Part shown: positions 38,189 through 46,564 of the stretch, one piece after another | Position numbering within the stretch: position 1 is the stretch's first letter | Layout: every line of letters starts with the position of its first letter | From: Alcanivorax sp. DP30 | Lineage (GTDB): Bacteria; Pseudomonadota; Gammaproteobacteria; Pseudomonadales; Alcanivoracaceae | Direction: 5' to 3' | DNA: 64,000 bases | NCBI RefSeq assembly: GCF_009882945.1 | Contig: NZ_WTUY01000003.1 | Coordinates: forward strand, 62,001 to 126,000 | Made by a program: the position numbers and the translations under genes | Notes under the pieces: generated by a model | The model's input: the letters and a program-made list of their open reading frames with translations, nothing else | What the model was told of the DNA's origin: nothing | Database searches by the model: none

Positions 38189-38740
38189 ATGACACGTTTT
38201 CTGCTACCCCTGGTGACCCTTTTTCTCCTGGCCGGATGCGGCGAGGAGAAGCCACTCGCCACCGTCAAACAGGTGGATCTGAAGCAATACGCCGGCACCT
38301 GGTATGAGATCGCCCGGCTACCCCAATGGTTCCAGCGCGGCTGCTACGACTCCACTGCAACTTACAGCCTCAATGACGACGGCACCGTGAAGGTGGTTAA
38401 CCGCTGCCAACGTCAGGGCGAAGACAGCAGCGAGGCGGAAGGCACTGCCCGAGTGGTCCCGGAATCCGGCAACGCCAAGCTCAAGGTCCGCTTCGATAAC
38501 TGGTTCTCCCGGCTCATCCCCACCATCACCGAGGGTAACTACTGGATCATCGCCCTCGACCAGAATTACCAGACCGTAGTGATCGGCGAACCCAGCCGCG
38601 AATACCTGTGGATTCTGGCCCGCCAGCCGCAACTGCCGGACGACCAGTATCAGGCCCTGGTGCAAGTGGCCAGAAGCAAGGGCTTCCCGGTAGAACAACT
38701 GGAACGCAACCGTGACCTGCGCCCCCAACGCCATGATTGA
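38189..38740 (+). CDS. blc: Outer-membrane lipocalin (Blc-like)
   Basis: A 183-residue lipoprotein. The lipobox LLAGC places the lipidated cysteine at C17, with G-E-E after it and no Asp at +2, so outer-membrane sorting is expected. The lipocalin motif GTWYEIARLPQWFQRG and the late strand TEGNYWIIALD are clear. Blc-type proteins bind fatty acids or lysophospholipids. The ATG at 38189 has GGAG upstream. The stop overlaps the start of the DUF4279 gene. Confidence 0.92.
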   Translation: MTRFLLPLVTLFLLAGCGEEKPLATVKQVDLKQYAGTWYEIARLPQWFQRGCYDSTATYSLNDDGTVKVVNRCQRQGEDSSEAEGTARVVPESGNAKLKVRFDNWFSRLIPTITEGNYWIIALDQNYQTVVIGEPSREYLWILARQPQLPDDQYQALVQVARSKGFPVEQLERNRDLRPQRHD

Positions 38741-39137
38741 ACACCACGTCTATTTTGCCATCTTCGGTTTTGACCACGACCCCGCCCAGCTGGATGTGCT
38801 GATGGGACAAAGCGCTGATGACTACTGGCGCGAGGGGGAAAGCTTCAGCGCCACTGTGCCCGAGGCATTACGCCGCGAGAATCGCTGGATTATTTCCAGC
38901 CAGCTGGACGAAACCGCCAGCCACCGGGATCATTTCGAGAAACTGCTGCTCAAGTTGCAACGCCTCCACTCGCAACTGGACAACCTCCCCGATGACTACC
39001 GTTACGGCATCGGGGTCTCACAGTACTTTTTCATGGACGATCCAACCTTCTACCTGCCCGATGAGATTCTTGAGGGTTTCAAGGCACTCGGATTCGACAT
39101 CAGCTTTGACCAACTGGGACTGGACCATGGCGCTTGA
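38733..39137 (+). CDS. DUF4279-family protein
   Basis: A 134-residue soluble protein. The N-terminal strand HHVYFAIFGFDHDPAQLDVLMG and the later SQLDE segment fit DUF4279, an alpha/beta family with no known activity. The start lies inside the end of the lipocalin gene and the stop lies inside the start of the CYTH gene, so the three genes are translationally linked. The choice of the ATG at 38733 over one seven codons earlier rests on the family N-terminus. Confidence 0.78.
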   Translation: MIEHHVYFAIFGFDHDPAQLDVLMGQSADDYWREGESFSATVPEALRRENRWIISSQLDETASHRDHFEKLLLKLQRLHSQLDNLPDDYRYGIGVSQYFFMDDPTFYLPDEILEGFKALGFDISFDQLGLDHGA

Positions 39138-39597
39138 AATTGAACGCAAGTTTCTTGTTCGCGACACCGGCATCACCGACACCCTGCCCGGCGAACGCCT
39201 GACACAGGGCTACCTGAGCCACGACAAGAACGCCACCGTACGTGTACGCATTGCCGGCCACAGCGCCTGGCTCACTATCAAAGGCAAAACCACCGGGGCT
39301 ACTCGCGCCGAATTCGAATATCCCATTCCCACAGACGATGCCCAGGCCATGCTCGCCGACCTGTGCGGTCAGGGGGTTATCGACAAGACGCGCTATCGTC
39401 TGCCACAGGGAAACTTATGCTGGGAAATTGACGTTTTTCACGGCGACAATGACGGTCTTGTGGTGGCAGAGATTGAATTACCCAGCGAAGACACTCCATT
39501 CGAAAAACCCGACTGGCTAGGGGAAGACGTCACAGGTGACGTTCGCTATTACAACAGTGCGCTGAGCGCCACGCCCTTCAAAGACTGGCAAGAATAA
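39127..39597 (+). CDS. CYTH-domain phosphatase/triphosphatase
   Basis: A 156-residue protein made of a CYTH barrel. The hallmark ExExK is E4-I-E6-R-K8 at the N-terminus. Further charged strands follow (TVRVRIAGHSAWLTIKGK, EIDVFHGDNDGLVVAEIEL). These proteins hydrolyse inorganic triphosphate or organic triphosphates in a tunnel with bound Mg. It overlaps the DUF4279 gene by 11 bases. The length matches the short single-domain bacterial forms rather than E. coli YgiF. Confidence 0.9.
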   Translation: MALEIERKFLVRDTGITDTLPGERLTQGYLSHDKNATVRVRIAGHSAWLTIKGKTTGATRAEFEYPIPTDDAQAMLADLCGQGVIDKTRYRLPQGNLCWEIDVFHGDNDGLVVAEIELPSEDTPFEKPDWLGEDVTGDVRYYNSALSATPFKDWQE

Positions 39598-39694
39598 CAA
39601 GCATACGGGATCTGCCAGTTTTTCTCTCTGGCGGCAGCATGACAACGGCGTCAAGGATTACGAGCCCACAAACAACATGACAGGATTGCCCCTG

Positions 39695-40246
39695 ATGACG
39701 AATCTGAAAATCGCCCTGCTGAGCGCCAGCCTTCTGCTCCTGGCCGGCTGCATTCCCACCATCAAGAAACAATGGGATGTGCAGCCCGTAGAAGGCACGG
39801 TTGTGGATGCCGAAACCGGCCAGCCGATCGATGCCGCCACCATCATCAATCTGGATGACCCGACACTCACTACCCGCACCGACGACAACGGCCAATTCAG
39901 CATTGAGGAGCAAACCCACACCGGGTTCCACATGATGATGGCCGCCAGTTCAATGGATACCCAGACCTGGCGGATCAGCCACCCGGATTACCCGGATGCC
40001 GTAGCACAGACTCGCACCATGATCCCCCCCATTTCCCGGGAATTACACACACTTACTATTCCCCTGTTCAAAGCGCTGCCGGACTCACCCGACAATTGCC
40101 CGGACTATGGTTACCTGCTCAAGCTCGGGCAATGGCAGGCCGACAAGCAGATGGAAATGCACTTCGTGGAACCGCCCAGCTGCCATGACCCGGAGGCTCT
40201 GGATGCGCTCTATGAGGTATGGTTTCCCGAGCTCGACACTGAATAA
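39695..40246 (+). CDS. Predicted lipoprotein with carboxypeptidase-regulatory-like domain
   Basis: A 183-residue lipoprotein with lipobox LLAGC (C19). The mature N-terminal half (VEGTVVDAETGQPIDAATI, then TDDNGQFSI) is a carboxypeptidase-regulatory-like beta-sandwich, as found in many surface or periplasmic proteins. The second half, with a DNCPDYGYLL segment and a paired PSC, is not recognised. The ATG at 39695 has AGGA nine bases upstream. Another ATG lies six codons earlier. Function unknown. Confidence 0.8.
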   Translation: MTNLKIALLSASLLLLAGCIPTIKKQWDVQPVEGTVVDAETGQPIDAATIINLDDPTLTTRTDDNGQFSIEEQTHTGFHMMMAASSMDTQTWRISHPDYPDAVAQTRTMIPPISRELHTLTIPLFKALPDSPDNCPDYGYLLKLGQWQADKQMEMHFVEPPSCHDPEALDALYEVWFPELDTE

Positions 40247-40404
40247 GGGCCGCCCAGGGACGGGTAACGGAAATCCCCAAGTCACACCTCTGGCAAGACC
40301 GACATAAATGAGTAAAATGCCTCCGACACCAGCGGCAGGCGCCTGCGCGGTTTTGCCACACCCTCCTCGGGGGGAACCGGCGCCAACCTGACACCCAACC
40401 CATG

Positions 40405-40449
40405 CCCGGGGACGACCCCGATCACGGCATTATTCCGGGGACGACCCCA
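40405..40449 (+). ncRNA. Guanidine-II (mini-ykkC) riboswitch
   Basis: Two near-identical stem-loops, GGGG ACGA CCCC at 40408-40419 and at 40437-40448, are separated by 17 bases. The twin hairpins with ACGR loops are the signature of the guanidine-II riboswitch. The ribosome-binding site AGGAG (40453-40457) begins four bases after the second hairpin, so ligand control of translation is expected. The next gene is the guanidinium exporter, the usual target. Confidence 0.93.
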
Positions 40450-40463
40450 TGCAGGAGTTCTGT

Positions 40464-40781
40464 ATGGCATGGGTCTATATCTTTTTTGCCGGCTTACTGG
40501 AAATCGGCTGGGCCCTCGGCCTGAAAGCCAGCGAAGGGTTTACCCGCCCGCTTCCCACTGTTTTCACTCTGATCGCCGCCGCGTTGAGTTTCTGGTTGTT
40601 GGCCCTGGCCATGCGCGACCTCCCCGCCGGTACCGCCTATGCGGTGTGGAGCGGCATCGGAGCATTCGGCACCGTTGTGCTGGGCATTGTCCTGTTTCAG
40701 GATGCGGTCAGTGCCCCTCGCCTGCTGTGCCTGGGCCTGATTCTGGCCGGCATCATCGGACTGAAAATGTTTAGTTCCTGA
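40464..40781 (+). CDS. gdx: Guanidinium exporter, SMR family
   Basis: A 105-residue four-helix membrane protein of the small multidrug resistance family, subtype Gdx (formerly SugE). The central E13 in FFAGLLEIGWALGLK is the proton/guanidinium binding site, and the conserved KASEGFTRPLPT loop follows. Homologues work as antiparallel dimers that exchange two protons for one guanidinium. The ATG at 40464 has AGGAG six bases before it, directly downstream of the guanidine-II riboswitch. Confidence 0.95.
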   Translation: MAWVYIFFAGLLEIGWALGLKASEGFTRPLPTVFTLIAAALSFWLLALAMRDLPAGTAYAVWSGIGAFGTVVLGIVLFQDAVSAPRLLCLGLILAGIIGLKMFSS

Positions 40782-40863
40782 ACTCAGGCGACAAGGGGCG
40801 TGTCCATGTTACCGGTTCCCTGTAACATGGCCGCCACGTCCCTCCCGCTAATACAGGTTTTTC

Positions 40864-41328
40864 ATGCTCAATAATGACGTTTTGCGCCGCGTTCGATATA
40901 TCTTCGACTTCGACGATCACCGCATGATCGGAGTCTTCGCCGAAGCGGGCGAAACCGTCACCCGGGAACAGATCAGCGACTGGCTGAAAAAGGACGACGA
41001 CCCGGCCTTCCAGAAGTGCAGCGATCGCACACTGGCCATTTTCCTCAATGGCCTGATCAATGCCCTGCGGGGCAAGAAACCGGGGCCGCAACCGGAACCC
41101 GAATCCCGCCTGACCAACAACATGATTTTCATGAAGCTGAAAATCGCACTGAATCTGCAGGCCGAGGATGTACTTGCCGTTCTGGAACTGGCCGACTTCC
41201 GCATGAGCAAGCACGAACTCAGCGCTTTCTTCCGCAAGTCCGACCACAAGCATTACCGGGAATGCAAAGACCAGATCCTGCGCAATTTCCTCACCGGGTT
41301 ACAGCGACAGTTTCGCGACGGGGAATAA
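40864..41328 (+). CDS. yehS: DUF1456 (YehS-like) protein
   Basis: A 154-residue protein made of two copies of a DUF1456 repeat. The first starts NNDVLRRVRYIFDFDDHRMIGVF and the second NNMIFMKLKIALNLQAEDVLAVL. Both end in an LRNFLxGL-type helix. YehS of E. coli is the family reference and has no known function. It is a single gene. The ATG at 40864 gives the family N-terminus MLNNDVLRRVRY. Confidence 0.9.
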   Translation: MLNNDVLRRVRYIFDFDDHRMIGVFAEAGETVTREQISDWLKKDDDPAFQKCSDRTLAIFLNGLINALRGKKPGPQPEPESRLTNNMIFMKLKIALNLQAEDVLAVLELADFRMSKHELSAFFRKSDHKHYRECKDQILRNFLTGLQRQFRDGE

Positions 41329-41520
41329 CCGCTCTCACGCCGGCTATCGAACCCCGTCGCCAGCGTTACGGCAGAGTCTCGTCTCCCCCCATCAGCGCCA
41401 TGCCAGCCATGGCACCACTGAACGCAATGCCTTGGCCGTGCAATGAAAATGCTCGGGGCGGGGCGAGCGTATTGCAAACCTGGCAGCCTGCATTCCCGCC
41501 GCAAGGCCGCTCGCCACGCT

Positions 41521-42450
41521 TTATGGTTCGTTGCCTTTCACCGCCTTCACTCCACTTAATGTCTTGAAGCAGGTGGCCTGCGCGGTGTCATTGAATTCCT
41601 GAATGTAGGGTAACCCCTCATCCTCGATACGCACTGCCGCATACAGCGTCCGCCACACGCCCTTTTCCCCCAGCCGCACCGTCTTGAGCAAATCATGCTC
41701 GGTGTACTCGGTCAGCGCCCAGCTCGGCAATGCGGCAACGCCGCGGCCTGCGGCAACCAATTGCGCCATCATGGGCGTCAGCTCAGCCGTGCGAATTGCG
41801 GCCGGTTCCACCCGAGCCGGTTCCAGAAATACGGAAAACACATCCAGCCGTTCGCGTTCCACCGGATAGGTAATCAGGGTCTGCTCGGCCAAATCCTCCG
41901 GCTCCATCCACTTCTGGGCCGCCAGCGGCGAGCGCACCGACACCGCCAGCACCAGCTCATAGCGAAACAGGGGAAGATACTTCACTGCGTCGTTCGCCAC
42001 CGGATCGGAGGTAATCACCATGTCCAGATCGCCACGCAGCAGCGCCGGTAATGGAGCAAAACTGAACGCAGCCGACAGATCCAGTTCCACCTCCGGCCAG
42101 TGTTCGCGAAACGCATCCAGGGCGGGCATCAGCCACTGGAAACAGGAGTGGCAATCAATGGCGATATGCAGCCGACCCGACTGCCCTTCCGCCAGCCGCT
42201 TCAGCTCCCGCTCCGCCTGCTGCACCTTCGGCAGGATCTCCTCTCCCAGCGCCAACAATCGCGATCCGGCAGCGGTAAAGCGCACCGGCCGGGAGCGTCT
42301 GACAACCAGCTCCACCCCCAGACGGTGTTCCAGATCTTTCAACTGGTGCGACAGGGCCGACTGGGTGACATGCAGCCGTTCCGCCGCCTCCACCAGGGAG
42401 CCGGCTTCATCAATGGCACGAAGTGTGGCGAGGTGTCGTAATTCGAGCAT
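41521..42450 (-). CDS. metR: LysR-family regulator MetR
   Basis: A 309-residue regulator of methionine synthesis. The N-terminal helix-turn-helix is LATLRAIDEAGSLVEAAERLHVTQSALSHQ. The co-inducer domain starts HIAIDCHSCFQWLMPAL, which is characteristic of MetR. In enterobacteria it responds to homocysteine and activates metE and metH. The ATG at 42450 follows GGAGG. It is divergent from the mesX–mesD operon, which makes that operon its probable target here. Confidence 0.92.
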   Translation of the reverse strand: MLELRHLATLRAIDEAGSLVEAAERLHVTQSALSHQLKDLEHRLGVELVVRRSRPVRFTAAGSRLLALGEEILPKVQQAERELKRLAEGQSGRLHIAIDCHSCFQWLMPALDAFREHWPEVELDLSAAFSFAPLPALLRGDLDMVITSDPVANDAVKYLPLFRYELVLAVSVRSPLAAQKWMEPEDLAEQTLITYPVERERLDVFSVFLEPARVEPAAIRTAELTPMMAQLVAAGRGVAALPSWALTEYTEHDLLKTVRLGEKGVWRTLYAAVRIEDEGLPYIQEFNDTAQATCFKTLSGVKAVKGNEP

Positions 42451-42833
42451 GAAGACCTCCAACGTTTTTTGCGGGAGCTTGCCTGCAAGCGAAAAAAGGC
42501 CGCCCGAAATAATTGAGACAAACTAATAGTTAGCGATATTTTTTTGATTCTGCCTCAAGTCGGCTCACCAGCACAACAGCCGAAACGGGGCCGTCCAGGG
42601 GCCCCTCAATACAGCGACGGCCCCCATCCCATCAACGACGCCTTCGACCTGCAGGCGGACATCCGAATGACAGCGCCAGGCGACCAAGCATGAGCTCATC
42701 TCATGTTTCGATGAAATAATACCAATTACCCTCAAGTAACGCCTTGGGCATAATGGCCGCAAATCACGCTTCATCGCGTTTTACCAACCGCGATGCGAAC
42801 CACGACAAGCACCGACACGGACGCCCTGGCACC
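42451..42833. promoter_or_regulatory. metR–mesX divergent control region
   Basis: No gene seen. A REP-like GCGGGAGCTTGCCTGCAAGC lies at 42471-42490. ATGAGCTCAT (42690-42699) is a 10-base perfect palindrome, followed by CTCATGTTTCGATGAAA, a weak MetR-like TGAA/TTCA arrangement. The in-frame region before the mesX ATG has no good ribosome-binding site for an earlier start. Confidence 0.4.
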
Positions 42834-43811
42834 ATGAGCAATGAATTCACCTTCAGCATCAAACGCATTTATTTCGATGAGGATTACCGTCCAGCCGACA
42901 ACACGCGCATTACCACCAACTTTGCCAACCTGGCGCGGGGAGAGCGGCGCAAGGAAAACCTGCGCGACACCCTGACCATGATCAACAATCGGTTTAACGC
43001 GCTGGCCCATTGGGACAACCCCAATGGCGACAGGTACGTCGTGCAGCACGAGATTGTGTCCGTGGATATCGATATTGAAGGCAATGGCGAAACCTTCCCG
43101 ACCATCGAAATCCTGAAAACCACCATCTTTGACCGGCACACCAACAAACAGATTGAAGGGGTGGTCGGGAACAACTTTTCCTCTTACCTGCGGGACTATG
43201 ACTTCAGCATCGCCCTGCAGAACCATAACAAGGACCAGCCGCACTTCAGCATCCCTGAGGATTTTGGTGATCTGCACGGCAAGCTATTCAAGCATTTCGT
43301 CAACTCAAGTGCTTACCAGGAAAACTTCAGCAAGCTGCCGGTGATCTGCATCAGCGTATCGGATAACAAAGTGTACACCCGCACCGAGAACCACCATCCC
43401 GTGCTGGGATTTGAGTACCTGCCCAATGAATCGTCACTGACCGAAAGCTACTTCAAGAAAATGGGGTTGAGCGTGCGCTACTTCATGCCGCCCCACAGCG
43501 TGGCGCCGCTGGCGTTTTTCTTCTTCGGCGACCTGGTGAACGATTACACCAATCTGGAGCTGATCAGCACCATCAGCACCATGGAAACGTTCCAGAGAAT
43601 CTATCGGCCCGAGATTTACAACGCCAATTCCGAAGCGGGCAATCGCTACCAGCCCAGTCTGAAGCACTCTGACTACTCTCTTACCCGCATTCATTACGAC
43701 CGGGAAGAGCGCAGTCAATTGGCCGTCAAGCAAGGCAAATTCACTGAAGAGAACCTGATCGAGCCTTACCGGACGGTGCTGAATCAGTGGTCTGCGAATT
43801 ACGGTATTTAA
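42834..43811 (+). CDS. mesX: DUF1852 protein, putative oxygenase MesX
   Basis: A 325-residue soluble protein of family DUF1852. The name MesX comes from work on folate-independent methionine synthases, where it is required together with the core enzyme MesD and oxygen. Recognisable stretches are SIKRIYFDEDYRP, TTNFANLARGERRKENLR and MINNRFNALAHWD. No cofactor motif is evident to me. It is followed after 22 bases by the mesD gene and then by a flavin reductase gene. It lies divergent from metR. I chose the ATG at 42834 for the family N-terminus. Confidence 0.85.
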   Translation: MSNEFTFSIKRIYFDEDYRPADNTRITTNFANLARGERRKENLRDTLTMINNRFNALAHWDNPNGDRYVVQHEIVSVDIDIEGNGETFPTIEILKTTIFDRHTNKQIEGVVGNNFSSYLRDYDFSIALQNHNKDQPHFSIPEDFGDLHGKLFKHFVNSSAYQENFSKLPVICISVSDNKVYTRTENHHPVLGFEYLPNESSLTESYFKKMGLSVRYFMPPHSVAPLAFFFFGDLVNDYTNLELISTISTMETFQRIYRPEIYNANSEAGNRYQPSLKHSDYSLTRIHYDREERSQLAVKQGKFTEENLIEPYRTVLNQWSANYGI

Positions 43812-43833
43812 CTCATACACGGCAGAACAAATC

Positions 43834-44859
43834 ATGAAACGATTGTTACCCACATCCACGGCGGGCAGCCTACCCAAGCCCAGCTGGCTGGCCGAGCCCG
43901 AAACGCTCTGGTCTCCCTGGAAGTTGCAGGGCGATGAACTCATCGACGGCAAACAGGATGCCCTGCGCCTAAGCTTGCACGAACAGCAGCTGGCCGGCAT
44001 CGACATCGTCAGCGATGGCGAACAAACCCGTCAGCACTTCGTCACCACCTTTATCGAGCATCTGGACGGGGTGGATTTCGAGAAACGGGAAACGGTCAAA
44101 ATTCGCGATCGCTACGATGCCAGTGTGCCCACCGTCGTGGGGGCGGTTAGCCGTCAAAAGCCGGTGTTTGTGGACGATGCCCGATTTCTGCGGGAGCAGA
44201 CCCGACAACCGATCAAGTGGGCCCTGCCCGGCCCCATGACCATGATCGATACGCTTTACGATGCCCATTACAAAAGCCGGGAAAAACTGGCTTGGGAATT
44301 CGCCCGGATCCTCAACCAGGAAGCCCGAGAGCTGGAGGCAGCGGGTGTCGACATTATTCAATTCGACGAGCCCGCCTTTAATGTGTTCTTCGATGAGGTG
44401 AATGACTGGGGCGTGGCTACACTGGAAAAAGCCATTGAAGGGCTCAAGTGCGAGACCGCCGTGCATATCTGTTATGGCTACGGCATCCAAGCCAATACCG
44501 ACTGGAAAAAGACGCTGGGCTCGGAGTGGCGGCAATATGAAGAAGCTTTCCCCAAGCTACAGGCTTCCAGCATCGACATGGTTTCTCTGGAATGCCACAA
44601 CTCCCATGTCCCCATGGATCTGATTGAGTTGATTCGCGGCAAGAAAGTGATGGTGGGCGCCATCGATGTGGCGACCCACACCATTGAAAGCCCCGAGGAA
44701 GTTGCCAACACCTTGCGCCAGGCGCTGCAGTTCGTGGATGCCGACAAGCTTTACCCGTGCACCAACTGCGGCATGGCGCCGCTGCCTCGCCAGGTTGCCA
44801 GAGGCAAGCTGCGCGCATTGAGTGCCGGTACCGAGATCGTCCGCAATGAACTTGCCTGA
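43834..44859 (+). CDS. mesD: Core methionine synthase MesD (MetE C-terminal-like)
   Basis: A 341-residue protein equivalent to the C-terminal catalytic barrel of MetE, without its folate-binding N-terminal half. The zinc ligands appear to be H211 and C213 (HICYG), E253 (SLECH) and C312 (TNCG). The substrate motif LPTSTAGSLPKPSW opens the chain. It methylates homocysteine to methionine using a donor other than methyltetrahydrofolate. For MesD the donor was not known when described. It is coupled to mesX upstream. Confidence 0.87.
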   Translation: MKRLLPTSTAGSLPKPSWLAEPETLWSPWKLQGDELIDGKQDALRLSLHEQQLAGIDIVSDGEQTRQHFVTTFIEHLDGVDFEKRETVKIRDRYDASVPTVVGAVSRQKPVFVDDARFLREQTRQPIKWALPGPMTMIDTLYDAHYKSREKLAWEFARILNQEARELEAAGVDIIQFDEPAFNVFFDEVNDWGVATLEKAIEGLKCETAVHICYGYGIQANTDWKKTLGSEWRQYEEAFPKLQASSIDMVSLECHNSHVPMDLIELIRGKKVMVGAIDVATHTIESPEEVANTLRQALQFVDADKLYPCTNCGMAPLPRQVARGKLRALSAGTEIVRNELA

Positions 44860-44942
44860 ATCCTGTGGAAAGAACGAGCGCCAGATCGCGCCGTCGCTTC
44901 CCTGAGCTACCCGTTTGCGTTACACCCTATTCTGGAATCACT

Positions 44943-45452
44943 ATGTCACTGACCACCACGGCCATCGACCCTCTGCAGTTTCGCAAAGCGCTCGGCCATT
45001 TCGCCTCCGGGCTCACTGTGATTACCTCGCACATCGATGACGAACCCATCGGCTTTACCTGTCAGTCGTTCTACAGTGTATCGACAGCCCCGCCGCTGGT
45101 GTCATTCAGTGTGAAGCGCGATTCTTTCAGCTTCCCCAAGATCCGTCGTGCGGGCCGGTTTGCGGTGAACATCCTCTCTGACGAACAGGCCGCGGTATCC
45201 AACCTCTTTGCCCAACAGGGCGCGGACAAGTGGAAAGAAACCGATTGGACAACGTCTCCTCTGGGCAACCCGGTGATTGGTGGCAGCCTGCACTGGCTGG
45301 ACTGTGACATTCATGCCGAACACGAGGCCGGCGATCACCTGATCGTGATTGGGGAAGTCCGAGCGCTGAGTCTGCAGCAGCCCAACACCACACAGCCCCT
45401 GCTGTACTTCAAAGGGCAATACTGCAATCTGGACGCCTCGGTTACCAGCTGA
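44943..45452 (+). CDS. Flavin reductase family protein
   Basis: A 169-residue FMN-binding split-barrel protein. The motifs FRKALGHFASGLTVIT, GFTCQSFYSVSTAPPLVSFSV and FAVNILSDEQ are typical of NAD(P)H:flavin reductases that feed reduced flavin to partner monooxygenases. It lies 83 bases after mesD in the same direction. I infer that it supplies reduced flavin to MesX. The ATG at 44943 was chosen over an upstream one because it starts the conserved fold. Confidence 0.88.
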   Translation: MSLTTTAIDPLQFRKALGHFASGLTVITSHIDDEPIGFTCQSFYSVSTAPPLVSFSVKRDSFSFPKIRRAGRFAVNILSDEQAAVSNLFAQQGADKWKETDWTTSPLGNPVIGGSLHWLDCDIHAEHEAGDHLIVIGEVRALSLQQPNTTQPLLYFKGQYCNLDASVTS

Positions 45453-45617
45453 GGCCCTTTACGCCCAGTCACCCCGAATCCAGCATGGGTTTAACGGGGT
45501 ATTTCGCATGGGAAAATGATTATCGGGCATGAACCCGCGCAGGCAACGGCAGACTCTCGCCATCCCATTCTAACTGTTACTACATCGCCAACATTTGTGG
45601 CTTGCCAAGGTTTTAAT

Positions 45618-46400
45618 ATGGAATTTTTGCTTTATTTGGTTCTGGGTGCAGCGGCCGGGGTATTGGCCGGTCTGTTTGGGGTCGGCGGCGGCATCATCAT
45701 CGTGCCGGTACTGGTTCTGAGCTTTACCGCCCAGGGCGTCGACCCGCAAGTATTGACCCATCTGGCCGTTGGCACTTCACTGGCCACCATCGTGTTCACT
45801 TCCATCAACTCCGTCATGGAGCATCACCGCAAAGGGGCTGTGCAGTGGCCCATTGTGGCCTGGATGACTGTGGGTATCCTGGTCGGCGCGGGGCTTGGCT
45901 CGCTCACTGCCGCGTCAATTCAGGGCCCGATGCTGCAGAAGATCATTGGTGTATTTGCCGTCGTTATTGCCATTCAAATGGCGCTGGATCTGAAACCAAG
46001 AGCCAGCCGTGCGGTGCCTGGCAAGCTGGGGCTAACGGCCGCAGGCGGAGTCATTGGCTGGGCCTCGGCGATCTTTGGCATCGGGGGCGGCACCCTGAAT
46101 GTGCCTTTTCTCACCTGGCGCAGCCTGCCCATGCAACAGGCGGTGGCGACCTCCTCCGCGTGCGGACTGCCCATTGCCGCTGCCAGCGCCTTGAGCTTCA
46201 TGCTGATTGGCTGGAGTCAGCCACAATTACCCGAGTGGAGCCTGGGGTACGTGTATCTTCCGGCCATGGTGGGTATCGCGTTTACCAGCATGTTCTTTGC
46301 CCGTTTTGGGGCACGTTTGGCACACAGACTCTCGCCGCGCCTGCTAAAGCGCCTGTTCGCCCTGTTGCTGCTTTGCGTGGGGGGGAGTTTTCTCGTTTGA
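45618..46400 (+). CDS. TauE/SafE-family sulfite/organosulfur permease
   Basis: A 260-residue inner-membrane protein with about eight helices in two homologous halves. Each half has the glycine-rich family motif, GLFGVGGGIIIVP and IFGIGGGTLNVPF. Members export or import sulfite, sulfoacetate and related anions. It lies 165 bases after the flavin reductase gene on the same strand, so a sulfur-related role beside methionine synthesis is plausible. The ATG at 45618 is supported by the predicted first helix and by AAGG upstream. Confidence 0.88.
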   Translation: MEFLLYLVLGAAAGVLAGLFGVGGGIIIVPVLVLSFTAQGVDPQVLTHLAVGTSLATIVFTSINSVMEHHRKGAVQWPIVAWMTVGILVGAGLGSLTAASIQGPMLQKIIGVFAVVIAIQMALDLKPRASRAVPGKLGLTAAGGVIGWASAIFGIGGGTLNVPFLTWRSLPMQQAVATSSACGLPIAAASALSFMLIGWSQPQLPEWSLGYVYLPAMVGIAFTSMFFARFGARLAHRLSPRLLKRLFALLLLCVGGSFLV

Positions 46401-46485
46401 GGCGCACATGAGACGCTATGCCTTACGGATGTCGTGGTAACGTTTGCAGGGCAATGAGTGCAATGCTCAGTTGCAAGGGACGAGG

Positions 46486-46560
46486 CACGAGTTTCGAAAT
46501 TCAAAAACCTGCAATCCTTACTGTTTAAAGGTTTTCGCAACTCGAAACTCGCTTCTCGTC
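46486..46560. repeat. GAGTTTCGAA palindromic repeat
   Basis: CACGAGTTTCGAAATTC near 46486-46502 and GCAACTCGAAACTCGCTTCT near 46539-46558 form inverted arms. A related pair occurs at 62960-63030 and a remnant at 22883. Confidence 0.6.
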
Positions 46561-46564
46561 CTCC

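Noticed and set aside
42451-42833. SAM riboswitch or MetJ box in front of the methionine module
   Set aside because: No S-box/SAM-II type helices or AGACGTCT repeats are visible. Only a short ATGAGCTCAT palindrome was found.
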